Assembly (NCBI RefSeq): GCF_050038885.1
Contig: NZ_CP143624.1
Coordinates: forward strand, 7,502,001 to 7,566,000
Direction of reading: 5' to 3'
DNA length: 64,000 bases
From: Myxococcus flavus
Lineage (GTDB): Bacteria > Myxococcota > Myxococcia > Myxococcales > Myxococcaceae
This document shows, in pieces, positions 1 to 9,047 of this stretch; the first letter of the stretch is position 1; every line of letters starts with the position of its first letter. The translations under genes were made by a program, and so were the position numbers. The notes under the pieces are model-generated. The model did no database searches, had not been told where the DNA came from, and saw only the letters and a list, made by a program, of their open reading frames with translations.

Positions 1-20
1 GCCGGGAGAGCCGGGCGGCC

Positions 21-1943
21 ATGCTGCAGCGCTACTCCCACGGCGCCCGGCCCGACCTGCGCGCGCAGCTGTCGCTGCAGCAGGTGGACCTGCTCCAGGA
101 CGCGGTGACGAAGGTGGTGGTGCCCAGCCACGTCATGGAGGGCGTGGAGCTGCTGGCGGACTCCCTGGAGCGCGCGCTGGCGGTGCAGGTCTCGAAGCTG
201 CCGGACTACGTCCCGACGAAGTACTTCTCCCAGCGCTCCGTGGTGAAGGCGCTCTGGGCGCTGAAGGCCGCCGTCGTGCGGGACCAGATCTACCGGCGGC
301 CGGACCGGCCCCTGGAGGCCACCGTCGAGGACCTGGATGCATTGCGCTGGTTCTTCCTTCTCGGTGGTCCGCCCGCGGGAGAGACGGAGGCGTTGCTCAA
401 GGCGGTGGTGGACCCGCGGGAGCGGGCGCAGCTCGAAATCGTCCGGCTGGAGCAGCGCGCCTTCGACGAGTCGCTCGCCAAGGTGCGGCAGGACCTGGGC
501 GGCGGCGTGGAGCGTGAGGCCCAGGCGTTCGCGTCGTCCGAGGAGGTGGGGGCGGCCGAGTCCCTGGGGCGCAACTGGCAGCCCGCGCTCGTCTCCTCCA
601 CCGCGCGCTCGTTGCTGACCAAGCTGGTTCCAGGGCCCCGGCATGCGCAGAATCGGGCCCCCCTGGTGGCCGCGGCGCGCGCGCTGGTGGCGGCGCAGGA
701 GCAGCGCCTCGCGCGCGGCATGGCGGGCCACGGCGAGGGGCGGGGCGGCATCGCGCTGCTGTCCTCGTTCGGCGACGTGCTGGCGCTGTGTCAGGGCGTT
801 CCCGAGCTCCGGCCGGGCCATGCGCACCTGTGCGAGGCCACCGCGCGCTTCCTGGAGGGGGCGCAGGAGATGATCGCCCTCTCCGCGGAGAGCGTGGACT
901 TCGAGGATGGGCTCAAGCTGGAGAGCCTGGTCGGACTGGCGGACAACCTGGAGGAGGAGCTCTCCCAGACGGTGGAGCTGGCGGGGCTGCTGGCGGAAGG
1001 GGCCCCCACTGCGCTGGAGCGCCTGCGCGCGTCCGAGAGGGCCGTGCGTTCTCGCGTCGTGGCCGCGCTGCGCCGGCGCGCGGTGTTCGCCTTCCAGGGG
1101 AGCCTGGCGCGCGGCCGCCGTGAGCCGCTCGAGGCGCTGTCGGTGGACTCGCGCCGCCTGTCCCAGCTGGAGGCCTCCCTGGCCGCGCTGGACCCCACGC
1201 AGCAGGGCCTGAAGCAGGAGCTGCTGCTGCCCCTGGGCATCGCCTATGCGCGCGAGGCGCTGTCGTCCACGCCCTTCGAGCGAATCGAGCAGTACGGACG
1301 CGCGGTGCAGTCGGTGGCGGAGAACCTCCGGCGGGAGGGCGTGCCCGTGGAGGCGGTCTTCACCGAGTGCCGTGAAGTCATCGAGTCCCGGCTGCGCGAG
1401 CACGCCCGGCGGCTCTCACGCGAGGTGAGCAGCCCGCCTCCCGCGGCCATGTCCGTGCTCAATGGCGACGCCTACGTGTTCTACCGGGGCGAGTTCGCAG
1501 CGAACGCGCCGGATGGGGAGCTGGCCGCGCTCCTGGGCTTGGATGGGCAGCTCTCACCGAGCCGAGGCATCGCCGCTCCGGGATTTCTCTCGGAAGCGGT
1601 GCGCGCGGCGGTGGCCCACGCGGAGCTGTCCTTCGTCCAGACACGCGTCAAGTACCTGCGCAGCTGGCTGACCCAGCTGCTCACGGCCCTGCCGCCTCCC
1701 GAGTCGCTGACGGAGCGGTCCGAGGCCGAGCGCACCGTGGACCGGCTGGTGCGCAGCCGTTTCCCGATGCTCGCCCTGAAGGAGGGGGAACTGGTGCGGC
1801 TCCGGGGCGTCCTCGCCTTGCTGGGGAGCATGCCGGGAGACCTGGGGGAGGGGGCCCGGCGGTTGGAGCAGCAGCTCCGGGGCATCGACGAGGACTTCGG
1901 GCGCTTCAGCCGGCAGGTGCTGGAGCGGCGGGCGGCGCCATGA
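21..1943 (+). CDS. Uncharacterised 640-residue helical protein
   Basis: I do not recognise a family. The protein is about 640 residues, rich in Ala, Leu, Arg and Glu, with long predicted helical stretches and no signal peptide or membrane segment, so it is probably cytoplasmic. The ATG at 21 follows a GGGAGAG element at a plausible distance, but the frame is open to the window edge and the true start could lie outside. The stop is about 50 bases before a VWA-domain gene on the same strand and a coiled-coil gene follows that, so the three probably form one transcription unit. Helical proteins beside VWA proteins are common in MoxR/VWA-type operons, which is only a context hint. Confidence 0.75.
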   Translation: MLQRYSHGARPDLRAQLSLQQVDLLQDAVTKVVVPSHVMEGVELLADSLERALAVQVSKLPDYVPTKYFSQRSVVKALWALKAAVVRDQIYRRPDRPLEATVEDLDALRWFFLLGGPPAGETEALLKAVVDPRERAQLEIVRLEQRAFDESLAKVRQDLGGGVEREAQAFASSEEVGAAESLGRNWQPALVSSTARSLLTKLVPGPRHAQNRAPLVAAARALVAAQEQRLARGMAGHGEGRGGIALLSSFGDVLALCQGVPELRPGHAHLCEATARFLEGAQEMIALSAESVDFEDGLKLESLVGLADNLEEELSQTVELAGLLAEGAPTALERLRASERAVRSRVVAALRRRAVFAFQGSLARGRREPLEALSVDSRRLSQLEASLAALDPTQQGLKQELLLPLGIAYAREALSSTPFERIEQYGRAVQSVAENLRREGVPVEAVFTECREVIESRLREHARRLSREVSSPPPAAMSVLNGDAYVFYRGEFAANAPDGELAALLGLDGQLSPSRGIAAPGFLSEAVRAAVAHAELSFVQTRVKYLRSWLTQLLTALPPPESLTERSEAERTVDRLVRSRFPMLALKEGELVRLRGVLALLGSMPGDLGEGARRLEQQLRGIDEDFGRFSRQVLERRAAP

Positions 1944-1992
1944 GCAGGCCCTTCGAGCCACGGCCTGGTGACGTGGGGCGGGGGCGCTGAGC

Positions 1993-4272
1993 GTGCTGGC
2001 GCGGCGGCTCGCGGACCTGCGGAAGCGCCTGGACACGCTCCAGCAACCCGCCCCCTCCCGCGGACGGTGGCGCTCGTGGGCGCTGCTGGGGCGCCGGGCG
2101 CGGGGGCCGGAGGACCTCGCGCTTCCGGTGCTCTCCGCGTTGGACCGGGACCTGGACCGGGTAGGGGTGCACACGTCGGCGGACGCGCAGCTCCTCAAGT
2201 CCCTGGGCCTGCGAAAGGGAAGGGCCGGGGTCCTGGCGCAAGGCCTGCTGGAGCGGGCCCATCAGGCGCTCGAAGAGGTCGAGGCGTGCGTGGAGCTCGT
2301 GGAGCGCGCGTGGCGGGCGGGAGAGCCGCTCCCGGGGGCGCTCGCCGTCCTGGAGAAGGCCTTCGTCCAGCTGGCGCGCGTGGTGAAGGTGGCGGAGCTC
2401 TTCGCCCGGCCAGCCTCGGAGCCGGAGGGAGACGATGAGGGGCTCGAAATCTACGTGCGCGCGGACGCGCCCCGTGCGCGGCAGGCGCCGTCCAGTGCGC
2501 GTCTGGCGGCCGCGGAGTTCTTCGCGGGACGGGCTCGGGCGAATGCCACGGATGTCATGCAGAAGCGCAGGGACCTGGACCTGGCGCATGAGCTGCTGCT
2601 GAGGCTGGGCACGGACCATGACCGTGAGCGGGGCATGGCGTTGCGGCGCCAGGTGGCCGAGTCCCGTGAGCGGGTGCGCGCCGTCCCCGCGGTGCGCTCC
2701 ATGGACGAGCTGCTCCGGCACGTGCGGCATACGGCCCGGCGTGAGCCCCAGGTGGCCTACCGCTCGCTCAAGGGCCTCTACGAGCGCGCGCTGGAAGCCG
2801 GGGACGTGGCGCTGGCGAACGCGGCCCGCGCCGCGCTGACGCCGCTGCTGCCCCCGCCCGCGCACCTGTCGACACTGATGGAGCGAGCGGAGCTCGATTC
2901 CCTGTCGCACTGGTTCGGCGAGGCGCCCGCGCCACCCGACGCGCCTTCCGGGCCGCCACGGCCCGATGAGCTGCTGACGGACCTGGCCTTCTCCCTGCGG
3001 CCCGAGCAGCTCTCCACGTTCGAGTTGGCCGCGGGCTGCGCCCGCTACTTCGATGTGGAGGATGCGCTGTCGGAGGAGATCGTCCTGGCGGATACGCGCG
3101 CGGCGAGGGCCGTGCCCCGACGCGTTCCATACCCGACGCAGACGATGACGTACGACACGACGGGCAGCCTCCACGAAGTCCACAACTTCGTCCTCACCGA
3201 CCCTCGGATGTTGCTGCGCGACCTGGCGGCGGGCCACCAGCTGGTGCGCGCCTATCTGGACGACGAGCCGCCTCCGCGTCCTCGGAAGGTGAAGCGCACG
3301 GCGGTGCGCGTGTATGTCTGCGACGCGTCGGGGTCCATGCATGGCGCGCGCGCCCGGTTCCGGGACGCCATCGTCATCGCGGAGCTCAACAACCTGCGCG
3401 TCAAGGCTCGCCGGGGAGAGAACTTCGATCCGCTGTACTTCAGCTTCTTCAATGACGTGCCCACTGAGCTGTCGCGGGTGGACTCGGCGCTGGAGGCCAC
3501 GCGGCAGCTTGAGAAGCTGTTCCGGGACTCGCCCGCCGAGGGCCAGACGGACATCACGCTGGCGCTGATGTCCGCCTTCGACTCCATCCGCGCCGCGCAG
3601 GGCCGCGACCCCTATCTCGCGCGGGCCACCGTGGTGCTCATCACCGACGGCGAGGACCGCGTGGACCTGGAGCTCATCCGACGCACCCGCGCGCCCATGG
3701 ACGCGCTGGACATCGCGCTGAGCTTCATCTCCCTGGGCGAGGAGAACCCCGACCTCCGGGTGCTCGTGCGCGAGCAGCGCGCCGCGGGAGGCCGCGCCTT
3801 CTACCACCACCTCTCCGACGAGGAGATTCTCTGGGCGCGAACGGAGTTCGACACGCCCTGGCGCACGCTCCTGCCGCGGGACGTGCCGGTGTCGGGTGAC
3901 GCGCTCGAGCAGCTCGCGCCCCACCTGGACGCGCTGGAGGCCGTGGCGGCGGGGAGGGCCGCTCCGGCGCCCGTGGCCGTGGAGGCGTCGTTCGACGCGC
4001 TCTTCCCCGAGCAGCCCGAGCACCCCGTCGGCGCGGAGGTGCCGGGGGCGGACGTCGTGCACCGGGTGACGGACATCCTGGGCGCGCTGGTGGAGGCCGC
4101 CGCGCTGGCACCCGCGGACCGTCGCGCGGCGGAGAGCCTGCTGCTGCTCCAGCACCTGCTGGGCGTGTACGGATTGACCCCGTCGCGCTACCTGGCAGCG
4201 CTGTCCGCCGGTGGGCAGGCCACGCAGGCGGCCCTGCAGCGCGTGCGGCTGTTGTGCCGGCCCTTCGGGTAG
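1993..4272 (+). CDS. VWA (von Willebrand factor A) domain protein
   Basis: This is a 759-residue protein with a VWA domain in its second half, about residues 433-610. The metal-binding MIDAS motif DASGS is near residue 444, and a later LITDGED motif near 551 matches the second MIDAS loop. The N-terminal 400 residues are helical and unassigned; the last 150 are Ala/Pro-rich. There is no signal peptide, so it is likely cytosolic and may bind a divalent-cation-dependent partner. The GTG start has a G-rich Shine-Dalgarno-like stretch about 8 bases upstream. It sits between an unknown helical protein and a coiled-coil protein, 3 bases before the latter's earliest start. Confidence 0.85.
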   Translation: MLARRLADLRKRLDTLQQPAPSRGRWRSWALLGRRARGPEDLALPVLSALDRDLDRVGVHTSADAQLLKSLGLRKGRAGVLAQGLLERAHQALEEVEACVELVERAWRAGEPLPGALAVLEKAFVQLARVVKVAELFARPASEPEGDDEGLEIYVRADAPRARQAPSSARLAAAEFFAGRARANATDVMQKRRDLDLAHELLLRLGTDHDRERGMALRRQVAESRERVRAVPAVRSMDELLRHVRHTARREPQVAYRSLKGLYERALEAGDVALANAARAALTPLLPPPAHLSTLMERAELDSLSHWFGEAPAPPDAPSGPPRPDELLTDLAFSLRPEQLSTFELAAGCARYFDVEDALSEEIVLADTRAARAVPRRVPYPTQTMTYDTTGSLHEVHNFVLTDPRMLLRDLAAGHQLVRAYLDDEPPPRPRKVKRTAVRVYVCDASGSMHGARARFRDAIVIAELNNLRVKARRGENFDPLYFSFFNDVPTELSRVDSALEATRQLEKLFRDSPAEGQTDITLALMSAFDSIRAAQGRDPYLARATVVLITDGEDRVDLELIRRTRAPMDALDIALSFISLGEENPDLRVLVREQRAAGGRAFYHHLSDEEILWARTEFDTPWRTLLPRDVPVSGDALEQLAPHLDALEAVAAGRAAPAPVAVEASFDALFPEQPEHPVGAEVPGADVVHRVTDILGALVEAAALAPADRRAAESLLLLQHLLGVYGLTPSRYLAALSAGGQATQAALQRVRLLCRPFG

Positions 4273-4287
4273 GCTGTGCCCACGCCC

Positions 4288-4848
4288 ATGTTCTTCGGCC
4301 TGTTCGGGAAACGGAAGAAGGAGCCGTCGCGTCCAGCGGACCCGCTGGCCGCTTTCGACCAGCTCATCGAAACCCTGGACCGGCAGGCCGCCGAGGTCCG
4401 GAAGTCCGCGGCCACGCTGCTCGCGCTCAAGGCGGACCTGGCACGCGCCGAGGAGCGCTATGCACGGCGGCTGGAAGCGCTGACCTCGCGGCGGGCCACC
4501 GCCAAGGAGCGGGGGGACGTGCACGCCGTGCGTGTCCTGGAGAAGGACCAGGCCCAGGCGGAGGACCTGCTCGCCACCACGCGTGACTCACTGGCGCGGG
4601 CCGAGTCCGACGGGCGTCTGCTGCTGGAGGCCGCGAGCGAGCTGGGGGACCGGGTGGCGGAGCTGCGCCGCGAGCGAGACAGCGCCTCGGCGCGGCTCAC
4701 CGTGGGCGGCATCGTCACCGAGGCCTTGCGCGAACGCGTGGCCCGCTTCGATCAGGCGCTGGTGGTGGACGCGGCCCGGGACGAGGTCGAGCGGGCGCAC
4801 GCCCTGGCGGACATCTACCGCGAGGAGCGGAATGAGCAGGGGGACTGA
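4288..4848 (+). CDS. Coiled-coil protein, possibly PspA/IM30-like
   Basis: This small, highly charged protein (about 186 residues) is nearly all heptad-like helix, with many Ala, Glu, Arg and Leu. After a short basic N-terminus (FGLFGKRKKE) it resembles the PspA/IM30 layout of a membrane-touching start followed by coiled coil, but it is shorter than the usual 220 or so residues and I see no diagnostic motif. A GTG at 4276 is an alternative start; ATG at 4288 is preferred because the residues after it look like a natural amphipathic N-terminus. It is the last gene of the presumed unit with the VWA gene and ends 8 bases before the convergent cyclase-like gene. Confidence 0.65.
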   Translation: MFFGLFGKRKKEPSRPADPLAAFDQLIETLDRQAAEVRKSAATLLALKADLARAEERYARRLEALTSRRATAKERGDVHAVRVLEKDQAQAEDLLATTRDSLARAESDGRLLLEAASELGDRVAELRRERDSASARLTVGGIVTEALRERVARFDQALVVDAARDEVERAHALADIYREERNEQGD

Positions 4849-4856
4849 GGGACGCC

Positions 4857-5738
4857 TCAGGTGCGGCGCGCCGTCTGGTGCAGCTCCAGGACGATGTTGC
4901 CGCCCTTGAAGAGCCGCACCGCGCCCGACGTCTGGCTCACCACAAGCGCGATGCAGCCGGTGGTGGACGTCATGCCCGCGGCGGCGGCGTGCCGGGCGCC
5001 CAGCCCGAGCGGAATCTTCACCGCCTCGTCCGCGGCGGACAGGTAGCGGCCGGCGGCCAGCACCACGCCGTCCTCGCGGATGACGAAGGCCCCGTCGAGC
5101 ACCGAGAAGTTCTTGATGGCCTCGCGAATCTTCGGGTCGAGCACGTTCCGTTCCGCCTCGGAGAGGCCCTGGAACGGGTTGATGGTCATCTGCCGGCTCT
5201 TCTCCAGCACGGTGGTGTGGGCGCCGATGGTGATGATGGTGCCGATGGGGTGGCCCTCGAAGCCCTCCTGGCCAATCTGGAGCGCGAGCTGGATGAGGGC
5301 GTCCACCACCTGCGAGTTGAATTCGTCACCCAGCTTCACGCCTTCGATGGCGAGCCGGTCATCGAGCGAGCCGCCGATGCGCATCTGCATCAGCGTGTCC
5401 GGCGCGCGGCCGACCTTGCCCGTCATGCACAGCACGAGGTCGCCTTCCTTGAACGCGCCCTGGGACAGCGCGGACACGAGCGCCACCTTCACCCGCTCGG
5501 TGCGCGAATAGTCGTAGGCGGGAATGACGAGCGCGCGCACCTTCTTGGCGAGGTGTTCCTCCGCCAGCTTGGGCATCGTGACCGCGTAGACGAGCTTCTT
5601 CCGAGCGGGCCGGCCGCGAAACTCCTCGGCGGGAATGGGCGTGTCGCAGATATAGAGGAAGTGATCGACTTCGTTCTTGCCGGCCAGCGAGAGGGCCGAG
5701 CGAAGGAACTCTCGATCGAACTTGGTGTTCTCGGTCAA
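4857..5738 (-). CDS. Diadenylate-cyclase (DisA_N/DAC) domain protein
   Basis: The C-terminal half (about residues 150-290) has the signature of a DAC domain, which makes cyclic di-AMP from two ATP. A DGA motif is near residues 214-216, an LGARHAAA stretch with the RH motif near 247, and then a TxxTG...VVSQTSG segment. The N-terminal 150 residues form an alpha/beta domain unlike the helical and DNA-binding parts of DisA. The arrangement recalls DacZ-type cyclases with a pyruvate-kinase-like N-terminal domain, which is a family inference. The third RHR arginine found in CdaA and DisA is Ala here. No membrane segment is visible. It is divergent from the DksA-type gene, so the 127-bp gap holds both promoters. 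Confidence 0.8.
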   Translation of the reverse strand: MTENTKFDREFLRSALSLAGKNEVDHFLYICDTPIPAEEFRGRPARKKLVYAVTMPKLAEEHLAKKVRALVIPAYDYSRTERVKVALVSALSQGAFKEGDLVLCMTGKVGRAPDTLMQMRIGGSLDDRLAIEGVKLGDEFNSQVVDALIQLALQIGQEGFEGHPIGTIITIGAHTTVLEKSRQMTINPFQGLSEAERNVLDPKIREAIKNFSVLDGAFVIREDGVVLAAGRYLSAADEAVKIPLGLGARHAAAAGMTSTTGCIALVVSQTSGAVRLFKGGNIVLELHQTARRT

Positions 5739-5758
5739 ACGCCCCTCCCTTCACCCTC

Positions 5759-5768
5759 GGTACGTACC
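5759..5768. promoter_or_regulatory. 10-bp palindrome in divergent promoter region
   Basis: GGTACGTACC is a perfect inverted repeat between the divergent cyclase-like and DksA-like genes, 10 bases upstream of a TTGACA hexamer. It could be an operator for either gene. Ten-base palindromes occur by chance, so support is positional only. Confidence 0.25.
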
Positions 5769-5777
5769 CAGGTCAGC

Positions 5778-5805
5778 TTGACACCGAAGACCACATGAAT
5801 AAAGC
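5778..5805 (+). promoter_or_regulatory. Candidate sigma-70-type promoter for the DksA-type gene
   Basis: A perfect TTGACA (5778-5783) is followed by an unusually AT-rich patch (ATGAATAAAGC, 5795-5805) for so GC-rich a genome. The -10 is not a clean match; the best hexamers lie 14-16 bases downstream of the -35. A start here would leave a leader of roughly 55 bases before the GTG at 5866. Confidence 0.4.
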
Positions 5806-5865
5806 TTTCGGGCCCTTTTTTTGGGGTGCAGGGCCCCAAACCCTCGCTGGACTGGAGCGAAGGCT

Positions 5866-6228
5866 GTGAACCAGAAAGATCTCAAGCGTTACAAGAAGAT
5901 GCTCGAGGACAGCAAGACGAGCCTGCTCGAGAGCGCCAAGAAGACCCTGGTGGAGGAGTCCAGTTTCGACACGGACGACCTTCCCGATGAGATCGACCTG
6001 GCGTCTTCCGAATACGCGCAGTCGATGGTCTTCCGCCTGCGGGACCGTGAGAAGTTCCTGTTGCAGAAAATCGAGAAGGCGCTGGTCCGCATCGAGGACG
6101 GCACCTTCGGCATCTGCGAGCGGTGCGAGGAGGACATCTCGCCCAAGCGCCTGGAGGCGCGCCCGGTGACGACGCTCTGCATCCGCTGCAAGGAAGAGCA
6201 GGAGAAGAAGGAGAAGTCCTACGGCTGA
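5866..6228 (+). CDS. DksA/TraR-family RNA polymerase-binding regulator
   Basis: This protein of 120 residues matches DksA in length and layout. It has an N-terminal coiled coil, an acidic tip motif DEIDLA near residues 41-46 that corresponds to the DxxDxA tip of DksA, and a C-terminal four-cysteine zinc finger (C84, C87, C105, C108). DksA-type proteins bind the secondary channel of RNA polymerase and, with ppGpp, retune rRNA and amino-acid promoters. The GTG at 5866 (VNQKDLKRY) is preferred over a TTG at 5821 because family similarity begins there. It is monocistronic: TTGACA promoter upstream, strong terminator downstream. A Rel-type synthetase lies 4 kb away. TraR-like paralogues without DksA function remain possible. 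Confidence 0.88.
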   Translation: MNQKDLKRYKKMLEDSKTSLLESAKKTLVEESSFDTDDLPDEIDLASSEYAQSMVFRLRDREKFLLQKIEKALVRIEDGTFGICERCEEDISPKRLEARPVTTLCIRCKEEQEKKEKSYG

Positions 6229-6243
6229 GCGCCGGAGGCTGTG

Positions 6244-6283
6244 GGGCCGCGCGGGGACTCCCCCGTGCGGCCCTTTGCTTTTT
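6244..6283 (+). terminator. Rho-independent terminator after the DksA-type gene
   Basis: GGGCCGC-G-CGGGG pairs with CCCCG-T-GCGGCCC around an ACTC loop (12 base pairs and one mismatch), followed by TTTGCTTTTT. The T-tract runs into the stop codon of the convergent FHA gene. This is the best-formed intrinsic terminator in the window. Confidence 0.88.
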
Positions 6284-7050
6284 CAGGCCGCGGGCGCCTG
6301 GATTTCCACGCGCAGCAGCTGACGGCCGATGAGGAAGTGGTCCCCGTTGTCCACGAAGGTGGGCCCCGACAGGCGGATGAAGGTGCCGTTGGAGGAGCCC
6401 ACGTCGCGGACCTGGAGGCGGTCCTGCCGCACCTGCAGCACCGCGTGACGGCCGGAGACGAAGCCGTCCGTGGGGAAGGTGAGGTCGCCCTGCTCGCGCC
6501 CCAGCAGGTTGTCGCCCTCGCGGAGGGGGAAGGCGCCGCCGCGCAGGCCTCCCTCCAGCAATTGCACCAGCCGCAGCCGGTAGCCGGGGTCCGGTGAGCC
6601 CCAGACCTGCGTGCCGCCGGGGCCGGTGGCGGCGGTGGGAATGGGCTCCAGGACGAGCCGCTGGCGTCCCAGGCGCAGCTCGCCGCCCGGGGGCAGCTCG
6701 CGCTCCTGGCGCAGGCGGATGAAGACGCCATTGGCGCCGCCCACGTCCTCCACGGCCAGCCGGGCGCCGGAGAAGAAGAAGCGCACCTGGAGGGGCATGA
6801 TGAAGGGGTCGTCCGCGAGCGCGATGTCCCCCTGCTGGCCACAGGTGAGGGTGTCGCGCTGCATGCGGACGATGGACTCGGGGCCGCCGTCCGCCCGGAC
6901 CACGCGGATGGAGACCTGGGGCCGCGAGGCGACGCTGGCGACGGCCATCACCATCGTTCCGGAGCGCAGCGGCGAGCCGCACGCCCGGCAGACGGAGGCG
7001 TCCCGGGGGTTTTCGGTGTCACAGCGTGGGCAGTATTCCATCGCGTCCAT
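6283..7050 (-). CDS. Zinc-ribbon protein with two FHA domains
   Basis: The 255-residue protein begins with a zinc ribbon (YCPRC near residue 7, CRACG near 22) and then has two FHA-like domains, about residues 46-140 and 165-250. The second keeps the phosphothreonine-binding pattern (LLGRE...SGRH...SSNGTFIRL). The first keeps only NGVFIRL, the SxxH part being replaced by MPLQ, so it may no longer bind phosphopeptide. FHA domains dock phosphothreonine partners. The divergent neighbour is a Ser/Thr kinase that also starts with a zinc ribbon, so this is plausibly its substrate or adaptor. An internal Met at 7041 is an alternative start. Confidence 0.85.
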   Translation of the reverse strand: MDAMEYCPRCDTENPRDASVCRACGSPLRSGTMVMAVASVASRPQVSIRVVRADGGPESIVRMQRDTLTCGQQGDIALADDPFIMPLQVRFFFSGARLAVEDVGGANGVFIRLRQERELPPGGELRLGRQRLVLEPIPTAATGPGGTQVWGSPDPGYRLRLVQLLEGGLRGGAFPLREGDNLLGREQGDLTFPTDGFVSGRHAVLQVRQDRLQVRDVGSSNGTFIRLSGPTFVDNGDHFLIGRQLLRVEIQAPAA

Positions 7051-7155
7051 GGCGGGCTAGGGGTTGTACCAGGGCCGGAGCCCGGTTGCTCGCGTTGCGT
7101 TGCGCGCGGCTTGCCCAGTACCCGAGCGGCGTGGTGAAGTCCGTGTCCCACCCCT

Positions 7156-8895
7156 TTGGGGAACGTTTCCTTGCACTGCCCCTCCTGCGGCGCTGACGCC
7201 CAAGAATCCTCCCGTTTCTGTCCCGCTTGCGGCGCGACGCTCGTGCGCGCGCCCGACGCGGACGAGTACGTCGGCAAGACGATTGCCTACAAGTACCGGG
7301 TCGAGGCCCTCATTGGCGAGGGCGGTATGGGCAAGGTGTACCGCGCCCGTCAGCTCGCCCTGGACAAGGTGGTGGTGCTGAAGGTGCTGCGGCACACGCT
7401 GCTGTCGGACGAGCGCACCGTGGCGCGCTTCCAGCGCGAGGCCAAGGCCGCCAGCCGCCTCAACCACCCCAACTCCATCAGCGTGCTCGACTTCGGGCAG
7501 GCCGAGGACGGCGCCCTCTACATCGCCATGGAGTACGTGGCGGGGCAGGACCTGCACCAGATTCTCAGCCGCGAGTGGCCGCTGAGCGAGGCGCGCGTCG
7601 TGCGCATCGTCAGCCAGGTGCTGAGCGCGCTGTCGGACGCGCACGGCGCGGGTGTCATCCACCGCGACCTCAAGCCCGAGAACATCATGGTGGAGCCCCG
7701 GCGCAACGAGCCGGACTTCGTCAAGGTGCTCGACTTCGGCATCGCGAAGATCACCGACTCCACGGATGACGGGCCGGCGCTCACGCGTGCGGGCTTCGTG
7801 TGCGGCACCCCCGAGTACATGTCGCCCGAGCAGGCGCGGGGCTCGCAGCTGGACCACCGCTCCGACCTGTACGCGGTGGGCGTCATCCTCTACCAGCTGA
7901 TGACGGGCCTGCTGCCCTTCGAGTCCGACTCGGCGGTGGGCTTCGCCACCAAGCACCTCACCGAGGAGCCACCACCGCCCTCGCGCCGGCGGCCGGACGC
8001 TCGCATCTCCCCGGCCATGGAGCGGCTCATCCTGCGGGCGCTGTCCAAGAATCCCGCGGACCGGCCCGCCAGCGCCGAGGCCTTCAAGGCCGAGCTCCAG
8101 GCCGTGGACAAGGAGCGCCGCCGGATGGACTCGGCGCCGCGCCGCGCGGCGAATTCGTCGGCGGTGCTGGCACCGCTGCCGCGCAAGTCCGCCGCCGGCC
8201 CGCAGCCGCAGGGGGACGGTCGCGACGCCACGCTGCCAGGGTGGGGCAACGAAGTGACGATGGAGGCGACCGTGCGCGCCCTGCCGGGGGTGCTGGAGCC
8301 GCTGCCGGCGAACGCCGAGGCGATGGACGTCGCCCGGGAGCAGACGGATTCGCTCGTCCACACCCAGCCCGGTGCCGGTGGCAGCGGCGGCGTGGCCTTC
8401 TTCTTCAAGTCGCTGACCATCCTCCTGGTGGTCGCGGCGGCGGGGTTCTTCGCCTACTACTTCTTCATGGGAGCGGGCAGCGGGGCGCAGGACCTGCCGT
8501 ATGCCCTGCCCAACAACGCGCCGGTGCCCGCGGGCTCCTCCAACAACCTCACCGCCGTGGGTGCCAGCCCGGACGTGCCGCTCTATGACCGGGCGATTGT
8601 CTCGGGCGAGCGCAACGTGGAGCGCGCGCTGGAGCTGGCGCGAGAAGGGGACAAGGCCCTGCAGCGCGCTGACGTGGGCCTGGCGGCGACCAAGTACCGC
8701 GAGGCCTTCAGCCGCAGCGGGGACCCGGAGCTGGCGCTGAAGCTGGGCGAGGTCTACTGGCACCGCCAGAATCCCGACAAGGAAGAGGCGCGAGGCTGGT
8801 GGAACCGCCACCTGCGTGAGCAGCCCGCGTCCAAGGCGCGCGCCCTCATCGAGCAGCGGCTGAACGGCACCGTGGCACAGCCCGCCTCGCCGTAG
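7156..8895 (+). CDS. Membrane Ser/Thr protein kinase with N-terminal zinc ribbon
   Basis: The kinase domain spans about residues 45-310: glycine loop GEGGMGKVYRA from residue 54, ATP-anchoring Lys near 76, catalytic HRDLKPEN at 169-176, DFGIAK at 193, and GTPEYMSPEQ in the activation segment. It is a Hanks-type (Pkn) Ser/Thr kinase. An N-terminal zinc ribbon (CPSCG...CPACG) precedes it. A Pro/Ala-rich linker leads to one membrane segment (about 412-438) and a roughly 140-residue C-terminal part with weak TPR character, which would be extracytoplasmic. No ATG or GTG occurs between the upstream in-frame stop and the ribbon, so a TTG start (7156, or 7171) must be used. Confidence 0.92.
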   Translation: MGNVSLHCPSCGADAQESSRFCPACGATLVRAPDADEYVGKTIAYKYRVEALIGEGGMGKVYRARQLALDKVVVLKVLRHTLLSDERTVARFQREAKAASRLNHPNSISVLDFGQAEDGALYIAMEYVAGQDLHQILSREWPLSEARVVRIVSQVLSALSDAHGAGVIHRDLKPENIMVEPRRNEPDFVKVLDFGIAKITDSTDDGPALTRAGFVCGTPEYMSPEQARGSQLDHRSDLYAVGVILYQLMTGLLPFESDSAVGFATKHLTEEPPPPSRRRPDARISPAMERLILRALSKNPADRPASAEAFKAELQAVDKERRRMDSAPRRAANSSAVLAPLPRKSAAGPQPQGDGRDATLPGWGNEVTMEATVRALPGVLEPLPANAEAMDVAREQTDSLVHTQPGAGGSGGVAFFFKSLTILLVVAAAGFFAYYFFMGAGSGAQDLPYALPNNAPVPAGSSNNLTAVGASPDVPLYDRAIVSGERNVERALELAREGDKALQRADVGLAATKYREAFSRSGDPELALKLGEVYWHRQNPDKEEARGWWNRHLREQPASKARALIEQRLNGTVAQPASP

Positions 8896-9047
8896 CGGCT
8901 CGGGCGGAGGTGCCGCGGCGGGCTCCCGGGCCCAGGCGGCGGCTTCCCCGGGGCGCGAGCCGCCATTCCCAACAGAGGAGAGAGGGCGGCAAGGCCCGGG
9001 CTTCCACCGGTGACGGGTGTTGGCCGAGGTGGGTGGGCCGCCTGCGT

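Noticed and set aside
1906..4524. An 872-codon open frame on the minus strand opposite the VWA gene
   Set aside because: It is an antisense artefact of high GC3 coding: very rich in Arg, Gly, Gln and His, no domain, and it fully overlaps a convincing gene.
7057..8811. A 584-codon minus-strand frame opposite the Ser/Thr kinase
   Set aside because: The plus strand carries every kinase motif in order; the minus frame has no recognisable feature.
8896..9047. Terminator between the kinase and the second FHA gene
   Set aside because: GGCGGC/GCCGCC pairing exists but the stem is short, the loop long and there is no T-tract.
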